Shown here piece after piece: positions 1 through 14,700 of a stretch of DNA of 64,000 nucleotides. Origin of the DNA: Centropus unirufus (lineage: Eukaryota > Chordata > Aves > Cuculiformes > Centropidae); the NCBI GenBank assembly GCA_013397695.1, contig VYZI01000002.1:1196635-1260634 (forward strand), read 5' to 3'. The notes beneath the pieces are model-generated. The model was given only the letters and a program-made list of their open reading frames with translations, did not search any database and was not told the DNA's origin. The translations under genes were made by a program, and so were the position numbers. Each line of letters opens with the position of its first letter. Within the stretch, counting starts at the first letter, position 1.

Positions 1-2681
1 ATTTAGTATTCTGATTCACTGGTTGTGAAAAAAGTTATTAGAGAAGGGTATACATGTGTATTTTAATTTAAATAATTATATTTACACAATTTTATGTAGT
101 ACAGAATTAGCTACATTATATTTACGCCAGATTATACTAAAACGTTCTATGATTTTTTTTGCTCTTTCCAACAAAAGGCTTCCTCTAAATTTAACTACTT
201 GGGATTGCATCAAAACAAATCAAAATGGGTAAAATTGTTTAGGTCATTTTAGAAGCTGTTTTGGCATGCATTTGCCACATGATTGATATTAGTAGGCTTG
301 AATTTCCTAAAAGTAGGTTACCTGAGTATAGATTGATATGGTAGTAGATCTGAATTTGCTTTTTAAGAGTTTAAAACTAGTACCAATAGAAATAATTTTC
401 TGCAACCACTCAGCTTTGCTGAATGAATTGAACTAATTACTCAGTGTAAAACACAAAGGGACAATTTGGCATCTTGTTCATTGTCATTACTACCACAAAT
501 CTTACCATTCATCACACACAGGACTAAAGATGCTCCAAGTATTTATTTACAAAGAGAAGGCCCAAGAGCTGGAGCACCTTGAAATTTCCTCCTAATCTGT
601 ACCCAAAAGATTGTATCATCTCTCTCTTAGGTAAACCCTTCCTGCAGTCTGGTTTATGATTCCAGCTTTTACCGCCCATTCGATAGCTTTAAAAAATAAC
701 ATTTCATTGCTTTCCTCCATGTATCTTTTCCTACTTAGGAGGGATCTTTTATAAAGATGTATGAAGCTCCCTAATTTTCACCAGTCCAATTCCTCCTTAA
801 AATTCTCATTTGCTTAAATGGCTTTTTAAAAAAAATATGAATGCTTAGCTGTGAACCTGTGATGGAAAGTGTCTAATCACTAAAGTATTCTTCAGTAGTT
901 TGTGTCTGCCTCGCTGTTTGTGTGAACACATTTGTAATTCTTGCTTTGTGCTTGGATTGTAAGCTCCTAGGAGGAAGCACCTTCTTGTAGCCTCATGGTT
1001 ACGCAGTAACTAGGAAAAGAGAATCCTGAACTTGGGACATAAACCTTGCCACACACACTCTCCTGTAACTAAAGTAATGAATAATAATAACTAAAAAGAT
1101 TCAGTTCCATCTAATATGCACTCTATTGCTTAAAAATATTGGAGTTGCTATACAGTTTTAGTTGTGATGGATTTTGTTGCAGGTATAGGAAGTGGAGAAT
1201 GTGGATTTAACCATAAGATCTTTTTGAATGCGATATTTTATTTTAAATGATACAAAAAATATTAATGAAGATGGAAGTCAAATTTTTGGACATTCTAAAT
1301 TTGCTTCTGTTAGAATGAAGTGTCTCACTGCAGCTGGCACTTAATAAAGCACTTTTTTAGCATGGTTAAGGGCAGTAAGCAGCTGGTTCTTGGTTATGAT
1401 CGCATGCTTTTTTTGTTTTGTGGCTAAGTCCAAAAATACTATATATCTCTAAGGCTGAATAAATTCAGTATGCAGATTTATTTCCTTGGAAACAACTCGT
1501 TATTTTAAAGCACATGCAGCAGTGCAGCCCTTATGTAATTTATTAATGTGAAAGACCTGGCTCTCCTGAGCCTTATTAAATAGATCAGCCTGTATTGGCA
1601 GGAAAAAGGAATTTGCTTTGATTACAAATGCAGCTTTTCAAGCGCTATTAGATACTGAGATATTCGTGAGTGGAGCTGATATTACTGCTATCGTGCCAAA
1701 TTGTATTGCCCATTTGTGTGAAACAGTTCATGCACTTTCTTCCTGATGTATGTGAATACTTGGGCCATTAAACCTATTTTAACAACTTCCTTCTTTACTG
1801 CTGCTAGGCTCCCGCAATTTAGAAAAGGTTATCTTGCTCTTCCTTTTTGAGATGCTACATTCCAGGAAGCACAAATCCTAGTTTGAGTTTAAACAAAGGA
1901 AAATTTTCCATTCATTTCCTTCTCAGGGCACTCTTTCAGCTATGTCCTCATTTGAATTGAAATAACATGAATAATCTTCACAGTTCTGTATTTTAGACTC
2001 ATAAAAATGTATAGTCTCTCTGTTCCAAAGCGATCTTCACACTGGACTGGAGAGCATTTCAGTGAAGCACACAGTTCAGCAGAATTGTTTGTGGCAGGGA
2101 ATTATTAGGAGTCAGAATGGCTCAGTTGCATTCTGAGCAAAAGAAGTTGTTAACTTCCCAAGATTTTCCATAGCTGAGATACCAAGATAAGTAAGTTACC
2201 TAAACTTATGCAAACTGAGAATTCAGTTCAGGTTTCTGGGCTGTTTGCGAAAGTGTCTGTCAAGCTGCCCCTGTACTCTAATAAGTAACTTTACTTGTCC
2301 TTCTCCTCAAACAGAACACATTGCTCATCCTTCCATTAGTTGTTTACTTCTTTACATGTGAAGCTGCTGAAATGCTCTCCTGGAATCAATGAAATGCTTA
2401 TTTTGCTGTGGGGTTTTTTTTTAAGCATAACCTCAATTTTTAATTAAAAATATGAAGTTAAGAATGATAAAAAAAAATTCTCGTCTTGAATTTCTTCTTT
2501 TCCTCTGCTCCTGTGAGTCTGAAAGCTTTTGTTCTCCCAGGCATATTCACCTAAAATTACCTACCTGACTTGATGACTACTGTTTTCCATCACTGATATA
2601 TGCCTGACATCATTCTGTAATGTAGACACCTCAGGCTTTGTCAAGGTAGATTTTAAATTGCTTGTTTATTTTTTTAAACAG
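1..2681 (+). other. ACOX3 intron (partial), upstream of exon A
   Basis: No coding exon of ACOX3 could be recognised in this stretch, so it is read as the 3' part of an intron. It ends in a T-rich tract and AG at 2680-2681. It is AT-rich. About 1500-1760 stands out as a compact unique sequence with TAAT-type motifs and several CpGs and may be a conserved noncoding element. No CR1 or other known repeat was recognised. Confidence 0.7.
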
Positions 2682-2778
2682 ATTTGCCATGTTCCATAAT
2701 GTCAGGATACCTAAAGAAAACATAGTTAATGTAGCTGGAGATGTCACAGCTGAGGGGAAGTACTCAAGTTCAGTCAAG
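2682..2778 (+). CDS. ACOX3: ACOX3 exon A
   Basis: Acceptor tttttttaaacag, donor AAG|gtatga. The first base completes a codon from the preceding exon; 32 full codons follow, ending in phase 0. The peptide starts FAMFHNVRIP. FxxNVRIP is the conserved end of the acyl-CoA oxidase central beta domain, just before the alpha-helical C-terminal half. Confidence 0.93.
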
Positions 2779-5700
2779 GTATGAATCGAGATTTGGTTTC
2801 ATTAATAGAGTTCATTAAATATACAACGAGTAAGAGATAGCACTTGGGCCCCTAATGTTGGGATGTAGTAGATACTTTGACTTTAAAAAGGCTGTTGACA
2901 ATTACACAATAGAATGCTGGCTTTTTAACTGCCTCTCAGAGATGTTTCAACTCAATACCTTACTAACTTTACTAATTTCATGACCTTATGCACTACCCAG
3001 CTGATCTCATAGTCTACTCTGGGTATTGCACGAATGCCTTATAAATAAATAATAATAATAATGATAAATAATAATAAAAAATAATAAAATTGGCCGGTCC
3101 TCTGACCTTCTGACTATGCTACCAGAGTTTAATCTTTACAGGGGAGTTAAATGAAGTGTTAGTCCCACCATTCAGTCTGCGCCTTTTGTTCATTCAGGAT
3201 GTTAAGGAGCGTTTCAGTGCAACCCTGGGATCCTTGTCCACTGGCAGAATTCTGATCACAGCAATTTCTGTGACCAATTTAAAGCTTGCCATCTCAATAG
3301 CCATTCGCTTCTCAGCAACTCGCCATCAGTTTGGACCAACTGATGAAGAAGAAATACCTGTTCTTGAATACCAAACACAGGTAAATACTATGAAATTCAC
3401 ATCTACAGGCTTTCATGTAATGAAACTCAGATTCAGAGCTTCTGTAGATCACAATAGCAGCACTGAAGCTAGTGAAATTGAAATTGTCTGTGTCATCTGA
3501 AATGTCACTGTAGTGCAGCTGTGGGGATTTACTCTAACTCAGGATCTTTTGGTGTAATCAGGCTTCTTACATAAGTGCTTGGAATATCAAACCCTGTTCA
3601 TGTTTCTCTGAAGTACCTAGAAGCAGTTTGTCTTCTAAATAGTACCCTTTTCAGAGAATGACTGTTTTCTGCACACGTGAAACTACTGTAGATGTCACAA
3701 CTATTATTTGTTTAAAACTGTCATTACCTCTTTTGCCAGTGTGCTTTAATCAGTGTTTTTCTGCAGATTATGCAAATGAAAAACACCTTTTTCTCTGGGA
3801 AAATAGAGTACATAGAATAAGTGGGAAACGGAGAAAACTCAGATCTGCAGAATGAGAAAGCTTAATATATAAGATGTAATGAAAACAAACTTGAAAAGTG
3901 GGCACTTTTTTCCAAGTTTACAATTAATCTTGCAACTTTGAAAAATTTTATGAGTTTCTTCCTACTGCCTTCTTGCTGCCTCTTCTGAATAAGCCAAAGT
4001 TATCTTCACACTATTCTTTGAGTCAATTTTACTTAGTTTTGGTTTGAACCTCTCAGTCCTTTCTTTGCTATACCGCAAAAGCTTCCTCAAGCATTTTCTC
4101 TTTTCCTTCATGGGTTTCATGGGCTCCATCTGAGCTGCAAGGAACAGCAACTATGCTTTTTTCTCTGCTTCCCAGCCCATTTTTTTTTAAGTTTTTCACA
4201 GAATGCAACCAACACCGTCATGAACTCAGCAATGAACAAGCAACTGAAACAGTTACATCCTCAGTCATGTTGGTACTGAAAAAACACATGAATCATGGCT
4301 GGCCTCAGCATGCCAGACTTTATATAAACACAGGGAAAGAATATGTCATTGGTCCCCAAATCTTCAGTGAATTTCTGGACTGTTTTTACAGAATTTTTAT
4401 CACTAATTCATAAAACCATAGAATGGTTTGAGTTTGAAAGCGGCTTAAAGATCATCCAGTTCCAAACCCCCTGCCATGCACAGGGACACCTCTTACTAGA
4501 ACAGGCTGCTCAAGGCCCTATCCAGCCTGGCCTTGAACACCTCCAGGGAAGTGAGATCCACAACCTCCCTGAGCAACCCGTTCCAGTGATTCACAGTGAT
4601 GAATTTCTTCTTGATGTCTATAATGAACTGGAATAACATGACTGTAACTTGTGTGTAGAGTAGTTACACTTAATTTAAGTGTTCTTCTCCATAAGACAGT
4701 TTTCCAATTTGAACAAAGAAAAAGCAAATGCATTGGTTTAATATTATAAGATAGTTATATGTATATATGTAACTAGAAAGGACATATATATCAATTTGTG
4801 ATCAAATTTATTTTAATTTTTATTCTAGCAATGGCGTCTTATTCCTTATCTGGCGGCCACATATGCCTTAGATTATTTCTCCAAATCCGTGTTTGAGAAC
4901 TTCATAGAATTTTATGCAGGTGTATTGACAAAGCAAAGGAGTCAGAGACAGGTGAGACATATACACATTTCTTCTTAGTGGGGTTCTTACTGTAATAAAC
5001 TGGAAAGACCTACTTCAAAGTCCTAGGCCATCTTACTGTCAAGAATGCTAGGGCAATGTCTCGGGAAATACAGGAGACAGAAAGTAGTGATTAAAGCTGC
5101 ACCCAATAAAGCATCCTAATTAATTTTGGTAGAGTGGTCAATATTTTTTTTATTTCTCTGGGATTTAAGATTATGCGTCTTTGCAGAATTAGTCATCATA
5201 AGTATATGATAATAATGTAAATTCAGCTAATAAGTATTGTAAATAATACTGCTTTCTGAAATTATACTATTCTCAATTCCTGCACAGACTCTGAGTCTAG
5301 CTTGAGTTTACAATTCATATTCATGCATTAGGACAAATAGTTTTTAAGGGAAAAGTTAAGACTTTTGAGTCTTATTACTGAATTTCTTGTCTACCATCAG
5401 ACCATTGTAGTCACCTACACGTTGGCTTTGTGTTGCTCAGATCTCACTTAAACACTCAGGCTTTTTTCAACTAAAAATGCTCCTGAAAGATGTGTATGCC
5501 AGTGGCTGGGTAGTCGGATTTCTTCTCTTTGCACAAACCACAGAAGAATCTGGTGATTTTTTAATCTGATATTTTATCTCTGGAGGTCTTCAGTGCAGTC
5601 ACTAATCTTGGGCAAAACAGTGGCTATCTGAAAAAAATGTGACAGAAAAATCTGATTGTTGACTATATTAAGAATGTAATCCTTATGAATTACTTCTGTT

Positions 5701-8700
5701 CTACAGAAGAAAAAAAAAACAACAAAATACACCAGAAAACCTGAAAGTCCATTTTCATAGTTTAGTCCTGGCCCGGCCAATTTCAGCAGCTAATACTGAG
5801 CAATGCCCTTCCCACTCCCCACCCCTAGATAAGGGAAATGAGAGGAAAAAGACTTGTGGGATGGAAACTAAACTAAAACAGCTTTAATAAATAGTAATAG
5901 TGATAATTATAATAACAGTAACAACAAGAAGAAGGAAATAATAAGAAGGTGATGGAATATAAACAAGTGTATGAAATCCCTCCGCCACCCCTGATGACTA
6001 TAGGTCACCACAAGTGCTGGACACGCCCATATGTCCATTACCTGGCATAAATTATTAATGTCACAGATAAGAAAGTTAGTGCTGCTGGTGTTTCATTTGT
6101 GGAAGGGCTCTTTAGTGGCAGCAGAAAAATGCCTATAAATAGATCTCAGAAAGTTTTATGTATTTTTTGCAAGTTACTAATTTCACAAATTCTGTGTAAA
6201 AGTTGTGATTCACTTGTAATTTGTTTTTCACAAAGGCTGATATGGGACGTGAAATTCATGCCTTATCTGCTGCCAGCAAACCACTGTCCTCTTGGACTGC
6301 TCAGCATGCAGCCCAGGAGTGCCGAGAAGCTTGCGGGGGGCACGGTTACCTTGCCAGTAAGTTACAGAGTACTACATAAACTCGGAAAGAGGATTGTTAC
6401 CTTGATGCAGTATTTGGTTGTTGATACATGATGGGGTCTGAATTTCAGCAATATGTTTAGAAAGGGTTTTTAATTTGTATTTTAAAAGTTCATTTTATAC
6501 CTGATACCACTAGAAGAGCCAAACTGGTGCAGCATCTGTACCAGCATTTGGACAGAATAAGATTGTACATGTGATTCAGTCTCAGTTCCAAAAATAAAGA
6601 TGCAGACTATAGGTGGAAATTCCCCATATAAGATGAATGATACACTTTTCTTAAGTCTTTCCAATATATTCATCTCCACAAGCTAAACCTCAAGCTTGTG
6701 TTATGGTAACAATAGCTATACATACAGGAATAGACAACTCTCTTGCATTTTGTCACAGAATGATTATTTAATTGCTCCTAGCTTCCCTTAATACACTCCT
6801 ATATTAAATTGCATGCTTGTTCTTTTTAAGTGAATCGTCTGGGTGAAATCCGAAATGACAATGATCCAAACTGCACATATGAGGGAGATAACAACGTCTT
6901 GCTTCAGCAAACCAGCAACTACTTAATGAGCTGGATGAATTGCATAAGAGGTACGTTTTCATTGTGGAATCCTATGCTGGACCCAACAGTGTGTAGCTAA
7001 TGGAATTAGGAGGTAATTTCTTACTGAAAGCAATTGACAGTCATTTAATTATTATGTGGAGCATAAATAATGTGCTAGAGACTCCATGATACTTTCACAG
7101 TACAAAGATATTTGCTGTAAGAAATATTCTTTCTCCTAAGTGTTGCAGAAGCCAGCTAGATGTTTTGCCATCCCTAATAAAGGTAAGTAGTGCCTTAGTC
7201 CCTGAAAAGTGAAGTTTAGTTTAAGTACTCCTGAAGCTGTTTTAAGTCTCATTGTACTAAAAGAGTTCTTATCATGTAACTTGGTAATAATATCAATGAG
7301 TTATGTTTTTTTAGTTCTCTAGATAAATTATTTAGATTTTTTTTTCCATTTTCTAGCCGTGAGTTTCACCAGCATCTCACAGAATTGAAAGATTCAGGAT
7401 TAGGAGTTGAATCTTATGGGCCTTAGAGGCAGTGATGTCAGGTTTTTCAGCACTTGTCTACTAGTCCTCATTTGGCTGGTCTAGGCTATAGTGAAATAAA
7501 TATTACATTGTAATTGCATCTGGTGTACCAAGGGTTTGCATGGCTTTGTAATAGGCTTCTAGTTCCAAAGTGAATGATTTATTTTCTCATAAATAATTTT
7601 TTATATTCTTTGGTGTTTCAGATAAAACTCCTATTGAATCCCCTTTTGGAACAATAAACTTTTTGCAAGACTACCATCATATCCTTGGGTGTAAATTCAC
7701 AGCCAACAGTGTTGAAGAGTGCATGGACTCCTCAGGTAGCCTTCTGCTATTGTTAAACTAATTCTGTAATCTTAATCTCTCTGACGTAATTATTATATGG
7801 ATTTCACTTTACTAAGAACATAGATTGCATTTCGAAGTATGTCCTGTTGGCCCCAGCTTCAATTTCATTTATGTTCCTCTTAAATACCATTAATGATCTA
7901 AGTGTTTTGCCACTGCATTGTTGTTTCCAAGTGAAACTGTTGTGTGGGGCACTGATCATCACTATCTTTTACCACTAAAATATCTTATTTTAGGAAACCA
8001 TGCAAGGGATTTAGAAATACATTGAAAAGGCTTTTGGTGTGTCTGCTTTTGACAGTTGCTTTTGGTTGCATAGAGCAAAATGCATAATTGTGAAAGCAAA
8101 TTCCCTGCAGTTTTCCTGGCTTACTCTGCTAGAATCAAATCAAATATGACATGAGATGCCAGGCCCACTTTTGTATCATTGTGAGCCAAGATTGACCCTT
8201 GGAGGCAAAAATTAACAAAGAAATGGGTAGATACCAGAGCACTGAGCAAAAATAAATCTGTGAACCTGAGAACATCCTAGGGAAGAAACTTCAGTCTTAA
8301 TAAATAAGGGACAATTGGGTTGATTCCTAAAACTCAGTAATCACTTAATTGCTCAAATAATTGCAAAAAAATGCCTGGTTAGATAGTATAATAATAGCTG
8401 TGGGGTAAAATCCAAATACTTCAAAATACAAAGGCTTGTAGGAATAAGGTTAATTCTTAGCAGCTGCTTTCTTTCTTCGTAGTATGTCTCCAGCTTGTGA
8501 AATCCAGTAGAGCACAAACTGATGCGTTATAAATTTGAATGTTAAGAATTTGGGATTTTTCTTTTTCGCAGTGCCTTTAGCAGCATATAAATGGCTGGTT
8601 TGCTACCTGCTCCGAGAAAGTGATTTAAAACTGAGCAAGGAGAAGCGGTTTGGGCGAAACAATTTTGAGGCAAAAAACAACTGTCAGGTAATAGTTACTC

Positions 8701-11700
8701 TGATTGCTTTATTTTATTTTACTATATTCACTTAAGTTTGTCAGATCCTGTTAGTTTTATCTTCTTATGTCATGAAGTACAGTGTCCTCAAACATAAAGC
8801 AACAAGTCATATAACTAATAAAATGTAATGTTTGCCCATGTACATTGTATTGAACGTGCTAGCAGGACTGTTACCATCAGCAGAAGTCTTCCAGGATATA
8901 TTTCTCTTAAGAAAAGTTGCAGGCATGTGCTGAGCACTGTCTGTAATTTTGATAGCGCAACTAAAGTAAATCTACTACTATTAAATCTACTGCAGCATCT
9001 GATTATTACATCTCCATCTGCTCTTGTGGCTAAATACATACTGTAGGAAAAAATCTTGCTCTGGCAGGTAGGTAAACTGCATGAGCTAATAGGTCTTTTC
9101 CATCTCTGATTTCTATAAGTGCAAAGGACTCATGAAAGATACCAGACAGCCCTGGAACCTGAAAAGGAAACATTGACAATTTACATATAGCAGATCCACT
9201 TTCTCACTAGTGAGTTTTAACGGCTAGGAATGGCTTAACTTCAAATTCCTGTGTATATCCCCAAGCAACCCAAATTCTTCTGTTAACTCCATGAGAAAAA
9301 TTGGCTTGCATCCAGGGTAAGAACACTTGTCATTTGTCACTGAGGAGAGAGCACTGCTTCTTGAAGATGGCCAGTGTTACTACCTTATCTACAGTGCTCG
9401 CTCAAAAACATCAGGAAGGAATATTCAACTCGGCACCTAGAAAGAGCCAGCTTAACTTTAACAGGGGATGGTCTGTGTGAAACCACTGGTAAAGTGGGGG
9501 AAGTCTTTCCTAGTTTTGCCCTAGAAATGTCTTATTGGAGAAACTCTTCAGGGTCACTTCAGAATGGGAGTTGCCAGAAATTCAAGTCTGACTGCCAGTC
9601 AATGGGCCAACTCTTGGCAGACTTTTGCCTCTCTGATCTGATAGTTGGCAAGGATTGCTTGGATAGTTCTTTCAAAAGACATTGCATTCTATTAGAATCC
9701 ATAAATAGAATGCAGTTATGCTAATATGATGCAATTTCTTATTTATTACTTGAATAGACTGTTACAAGTTTTCAGTAGGTTTCTGAACCACTTTGGAGAT
9801 TTTATCCTCTTTAAAAAATTCTGCATAATATTAAATAAATATAAACCTGCCTTTATCTATTATAGTTGTATAGGTTTATTAATGATCCTAAAATCAGCAA
9901 ACCTAGTTTTGCATGGTCTTCTCTGTGATGTAGCTACTTGATCCCATACAGCCTGGGTGCAACTGGCAAATTACCCTGGTTATAGGCATGCAGTCTGTAC
10001 TCCCTCTGGACTGGTATAAAAGTCTACCCAAACTGCTGAAACACAGTGGAAAATTAGGGTCTTATTTCCGAGAGGCATTTTGAGAGGCATTTGGAAAGAC
10101 ACTGCAGAAATAGCTTTCTCCTAGAGTGTCCTCTTAGACTATCTTTAATCACATGCTGGATCAGCAGATCTAAATCAGCAAATCTCCAAGGGCGATGCCA
10201 TTTTTTACCAGCTTGGTTTGTTGTGTGTTGTTAGTCTCTATACTTCTTTTCTCTTTCTTAAGGTGTACTACTGTCGATCATTAGCCATTGCCTTTATTGA
10301 ACAAGCAGTCTTACAAAGATATCATGACTACACTAAAGATCCCAACATACCATCTGCTCTGCAGCCAGTGCTTAAGAATCTCAGTGCCCTGTATGGACTC
10401 TGGTCTTTAAGTAAACATCTGGCTGTGCTCTACCAAGGTGAGATCAGCTCCCTAAATGTGCTGTGCATATCAGTTTATATAAGTCCTAACTTAAAGATTA
10501 CCCCATATTTTCACAGGGCGAGGGAATCCTAATTGGGATTTAGATTAGAGCATTTTCTTGTTGCCTGTGTAACACAAAAGAAGCATCCTGGACAAAATTT
10601 TCAGGAGCATGAGTGTGGAGCTCCCGATTAACCCAAAAGACTCTCTCTTAGCTTAGATATGAGAGCTCACAAGTTTTAATGTGGTCCAGTGCTTGGTGAG
10701 AGGGCGTGAGACGGGCAATCAGATACTGCGCTATAGCTTGTTAGTGCTAAAGTCCCCAAATGTCTTAGGCTGGCAGTTTTACAGTCAACTCATTAATGAA
10801 AGACAGTCAATCCGATTAAACAGGAGAATCTATTTATTCTCTTTAATACTGAACTGATAAAATCCCTTGTAAAAGGATTGTATCAGTGTAATCTTAACTG
10901 GTATAAGCTTCTTTGTGAATGCATTTGCAGGTGGTTATGCTTCAGGAGAGCAAGCTGGTAGAATTATTCAGGATGCTATTCTGGAGCTATGCTACAGGGT
11001 AAGCCTTCAATATTGTTTGTTGAGATTGAGTAATAATACAGCATACAAATACTAAAAAAGACATATATTGGTTAATCTGTATTTCAAGGGGTGAATTAGC
11101 AGGGTATCACATTAATGCTTTCTGAATAACGTTCTATAAAGTTTAGTTACTCAATTGGTATTGAATTTAGTCCTAGTTTATTTTAAAAAAAAATGAAAAT
11201 CCATATATCAGAAAATAACATTCTACCATTTGTCACCATGCAGTCTTCAGTGGAAAGCCAATAAAGTACAGCAGTACACTTAAAATTATTTCATTATTGT
11301 GTAGGCTCATTTGTTTTTCTCAACACAAAAGCTTTTCAAACTGCATTATATTCTTGGGTAAGTAAAATTTCAATTAAGAATCTGAGAGTTGTGTTTTTAA
11401 AAATCTAAAATACATGGTTTTTTATCTATAAAGAGTACCATCTTGGTTAAAATGTGTTTTAAGTGAAGGATGAATTAATTTAAAATACAATCTCTTTTTG
11501 GTTATTACTCTGGAAGGAAAAAATGTGAAATATGTCTAAATTCTTTATTGTGAATTTCTCTTCAATTACTAGTAGCTGGTACTTCATGCAAATAATATTT
11601 ATGATATTCTGTAGTTCACAGATAGCCATAAACAACTACAGAAGTTACCAAAGCTATGCTTTTTGCTTTTAAACAGTTGAAAGATGATGCAGTTGCTCTG

Positions 11701-14700
11701 GTTGATGTCATTGCTCCTCCTGACTTCATTCTCAACTCTCCCATTGGTAAAGCTAATGGAGAGGTAAGAAAACCCATTTTAAAATTTCTAAGTTTGATCA
11801 TTAAGAAAGGTAGTGCCTGTAAATAGCCATTACATATTCAAGAGTCTTCTCAGCTACAAAAGAAAAGGAAGACACTTTCCAGTGGGAAGTACCATACTTA
11901 AATTGTTGTCAACAGAAAAAGACATTTTGCATTTGCTGGAGATAGGCTTCATTGGCAAACTCATGAGGTATTGCTCTAGTTTACTCTTGTGGGCATCTGT
12001 GTCACTGAAAAAAAATATACACCATCTCTTCAGAGTCCTTAAGGAGTAATATGTCTTTAATATACAGTTTAATACATTGGAGAGGTGACATGGTGTGCTT
12101 CTTCTCTGCCTTACACTTTTGCTGCCTTTATTGATATTCACATTACACTGGGTTTGTATGCTGTGCAAATAAATTATGTAGAAATTATTTCTTTCTTTTA
12201 ATTAGTTAGAAAATAGTTATTTTAGTGAGAGAGAGACCCTAACTTGGGAGAGTGGCAGGATCAACAGCCCAGCTTAAGTGCATTTCCACCAATGCACACA
12301 GCATGGGCAACAACCAGGATGAATTAGATGTCATTGTACAACAAGAAAACTGTGATGTTATTGTCATCATGGAAACGTAGTGGGTTGACTCATATAACTG
12401 AAGCGCTGCCATGGCTGGATATGAACTCTTCAAGCAGGACAGGCAAGGAGGGCGAGGTGGTGGTGTGGCCCTCTGTGCAAAAGAGTGGTTTGATTGTCTT
12501 CAGCTCAGTGATGGTGATGATAGGGTTGAGTGGCTATGGCTAAAAATCAGTGGACTGCCCAATAAGGCAGATATCATGGTAGGAGTCTGTTATAGACTGC
12601 TTGCCCAGGACAAAGAGACAGATGAGATTTCTACAAGCAACTGGGAGAGGTCTCGTGATTGCTAGCCCTTATTCTTGTGGGGGACTTCAATTTATCAGAT
12701 ATCTGCTAGCAGTGTAATACAACAGAGGAAACAATCTAGATTGTTCCTGGATTGCATGGAAGACATCTTCCTGAGAACAGACTGAGAGGGTTGGGATTGT
12801 TCAGCCTGGAGAGGAGAATGCTCCAGGGAGACCTTATAGCTGTCTTCCAGTACCTGAAGGGGCCCTGCAGGAATGCTCGGGAGGGACTTTTTACAAGGAT
12901 GTGTAGTCGTAAGACAGGGGGGAATGGCTTCAAATTGGAGGGGAGAAGATTTAGATTAGACATAAAAAAGAAATACTTGACAGTGATGGTGGTGAGGTAC
13001 TGGCATAGGTTGCCGAGGGAAGTTGTCCCCTCCCTGGAAGTGCTCAAGGCCAGGTTGGGTGGGGCCTTGAGCAGCCAGGTCCAGTGGGAGGTGTCCCTGC
13101 CCATCGCAGGGGAGTTGAAACTTGATCTTTAAGGTCCCTTCCGCAAAACCATTCTATGATTCAGGATGTAGTTTCGCCATGGATTTGTCTATACAAATTC
13201 ATAGTCCCATTCCGCCTTTTTTTTCCTTGACATAGTTAAAGAGCTACATTTCATTCCAAAATCTCAGCAAGCCAAAATTTTTGCTTACTGGCCAACCCTA
13301 CTCAGCAGAGCCAAGCTGTGGGATAACTGTTTTGTAGAGACCAGTGTCACAGTATGGTAGTTGGGTTTAGTGTGGATAGATCCTGTAGAGAATCACTGGA
13401 GCCAGTGGAGACAGCCAAGAATTTTGACGGCTTTGCTGAGTCAAGTGTACTGAATGCTTTTCAATATTCGGTGACTGTGTCTTCTTTTTGAAAGTTGTCC
13501 ATTGTTTCCATGGTAATCAAGCAATACAGAAGCACCCCAGATGTTTCTAAGGGACTCTTTCCGAACAGAGTTATTACTTTGGTAACAAAATCTCTACAAA
13601 TAAAGGAGGAAGGCTAGCTCTACAAACCTAGCCACCTATAATCATCAGTGGAAACATTTCCATTTCTGTTGCTTTTTGAGGATTCAGTTAATGAAAGAGG
13701 TTATGGCAGGGAAGCTCTGTGAAAAGGAACATTATCTCTAAGAATTTAAAAATACCTGTATTGGCCAAAAGCCATTTTCACCCATTGTTCTGTTCTGTAG
13801 GCAGGAATATAAAATGTGGGGCAAGTACACAGTGATCTGTTCATAGAATACTACCTCTTTGTTGGCAGTCAGCTGGAGATTTCTTATCAGCAGCCAATAA
13901 AGCTGTCATGTAAGGGATTTGGCTATCTCCTCCTTGGCTAGCTCTTAGCTCACACAACTAGAGAAGCCACAGGGGCCTATTAATAGTCGGAATTAATATT
14001 AGAGACTAATATTATTACTATAATATGTGAGATATACAGATAGGACTCTAAACACTACTAACTTCCTCATGTACTAAATATTTGGTAAGGTTTTTATAAA
14101 TTAATTGAGTCATTGAGAGAATGATTTCAACCAATGATATCGAAATGTATGTTCTGCACATTTCAGGGAGGTTTTCTGAAATGCCTCTAAGTCTGTGGTT
14201 TTCAACTTGTGTAAATATTTTCAGCCAAAATATGAAAAAGGCTGACAATCCCTCCCTCAAAGAAAATACTGAATAAAGCTCCTTGTCTCCTAACTGTCTA
14301 TATTTAATTATTCATTGCTATCTTTGCAACCTCTAAAACCCAATGCAAACATTATAGTAAAAATTACAGTATGGTAAAGAATGGATTATCCAAGCATAAC
14401 AAGAAAGTGTATTTAATTCAGGATAACCTGTGTTGTTCTGCAGTGGATTCCTTGAGCTATGAGCCACAGAGCAAATTCAGAACAGAAGTTTCCAAATTTG
14501 TTGTGGGCAGCTTTAAGCATTAAATAATTCAGATTCTCTTTAAAAGCAGCTTAGATGGTGGGGACTGAATTTCTCCATAGAAGATCTGATAATCTCATCT
14601 GAAGTATATTAATTTATCACCATGTTTATTTAAGGATTAATTAAAAATCTTTAGATTATATCAAATCATGGAATGCAATTATCAAAAATACATGGGGCAA

